Below, piece by piece: positions 63,710 through 64,000 of a DNA stretch of 64,000 bases; the first letter of the stretch is position 1, and every line of letters begins with the position of its first letter. The notes beneath the pieces were generated by a model. That model made no database searches and was not told the origin of the DNA. It was given only the letters and a program-made list of their open reading frames with translations. Where the stretch lies: contig JAJDBW010000033.1 in NCBI GenBank assembly GCA_029261155.1, forward strand, positions 1 to 64,000, given 5' to 3'. The translations under genes and the position numbers were made by a program. This DNA is from Nitrospirota bacterium. GTDB taxonomy: Bacteria; Nitrospirota; Nitrospiria; SBBL01; JAADHI01.

Positions 63710-63951
63710 CTTTTTATCTCCTTAAACCCCCGATCAAAAAATGCATTATGAATCGTCTTTTGATCCTCAAGGGTGACCACCCTCAAATATCGATTCGAAT
63801 ATTCAGGAATTCTCCCCCAAAAACGGAAGCGGCCATCCGCTTGCTTCTCAACGAACTGCTTTGAAGAAACGACTTCTTCACACCACGCTTTTTTGATATA
63901 GGGCCGTTTCGCTAAAACATCGTCGTCGAAGTATGGCGTATATTCAAACAT
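63706..63951 (-). CDS. DUF4258-like small protein, partner of DUF2283
   Basis: An 81-residue protein: MFEYTPYFDDDVLAKRPYIK, KQADGRFRFWGRIPEYSNRYLRVVTLED in parts, ending HNAFFDRGFKEIKR. The order of a short basic/aromatic protein followed by DUF2283 fits the DUF4258-DUF2283 arrangement. It might be the toxin-like partner. Identification is from the pattern QADGR-W-LRVV-FFDR and is not certain. Confidence 0.6.
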   Translation of the reverse strand: MFEYTPYFDDDVLAKRPYIKKAWCEEVVSSKQFVEKQADGRFRFWGRIPEYSNRYLRVVTLEDQKTIHNAFFDRGFKEIKR

Positions 63952-64000
63952 GAAGGTACATCATATTTCAATTTGAAAGGAATTACTATCGATTTCAACT

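Overview
The window looks like part of a chromosome from a Gram-negative bacterium. It encodes an exported beta-barrel-like protein, lipobox lipoproteins, a PEP-CTERM surface protein, periplasmic YceI and an HtrA-type protease. The housekeeping set (TrmFO, HslUV, citramalate synthase, an aspartate-family operon) would suit a Nitrospirota, Desulfobacterota or similar lineage, but that placement is inference only. I saw no rRNA, tRNA, CRISPR array or insertion sequence.

Layout. 0-5 kb: a PAS hybrid histidine kinase converges on a minus-strand set of diguanylate cyclase, DUF4212 subunit and sodium/solute symporter. 5.4-8 kb: pyrH-frr-alr. 8.3-10.9 kb: a tiny PEP-CTERM protein, a BNR-repeat protein paired with a MoaD/ThiS-like protein, and an outer-membrane-type protein. 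11.2-18.6 kb: a G+C-rich accessory block with an AfsR/SARP-type regulator, a methyltransferase, a berberine-bridge-like flavoprotein, a SnoaL-like gene broken by an amber codon, and a LuxR-type regulator. 18.7-24.1 kb: a six-gene minus-strand operon (lipoprotein, DUF4331, TPR, periplasmic domain, NicO-type metal exporter, Cys-rich hypothetical). 24.3-34.1 kb: dprA-topA, trmFO-xerC-hslV-hslU and argB, an order known from Firmicutes, with an inverted DedA gene between topA and trmFO. 34.7-40.3 kb: small exported proteins, a cyclophilin, glgC, a cupin and a YciH/SUI1 protein. 40.6-48 kb: a transcription unit with a near-consensus promoter encoding an AlaC-like aminotransferase, hom, thrC, lysC, cimA and a PDZ-less HtrA protease. 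48.9-59.3 kb: a complete Wsp-like chemosensory operon. 59.9-63.3 kb: a three-gene 2-oxo acid dehydrogenase operon (E1 alpha, E1 beta, E2). 63.4-64 kb: a hisF remnant and a DUF2283-type gene pair.

The most notable system is the chemosensory operon. It has a TPR-linked CheR, two CheW proteins, a membrane chemoreceptor with a periplasmic CxxCH c-type heme motif, a CheA with tandemly duplicated HPt domains plus a third HPt-like domain without its histidine, a CheB, and a response regulator with a GGDEF output. By analogy to Wsp systems it should convert a periplasmic, possibly redox or gas, signal into cyclic di-GMP. Other points of interest are the BNR/MoaD pair, the DUF4331/NicO metal operon, the small biosynthesis-like block with a premature stop, an E2 acyltransferase in which the active-site Asp is Tyr, and several promoters with symmetric or repeated elements.
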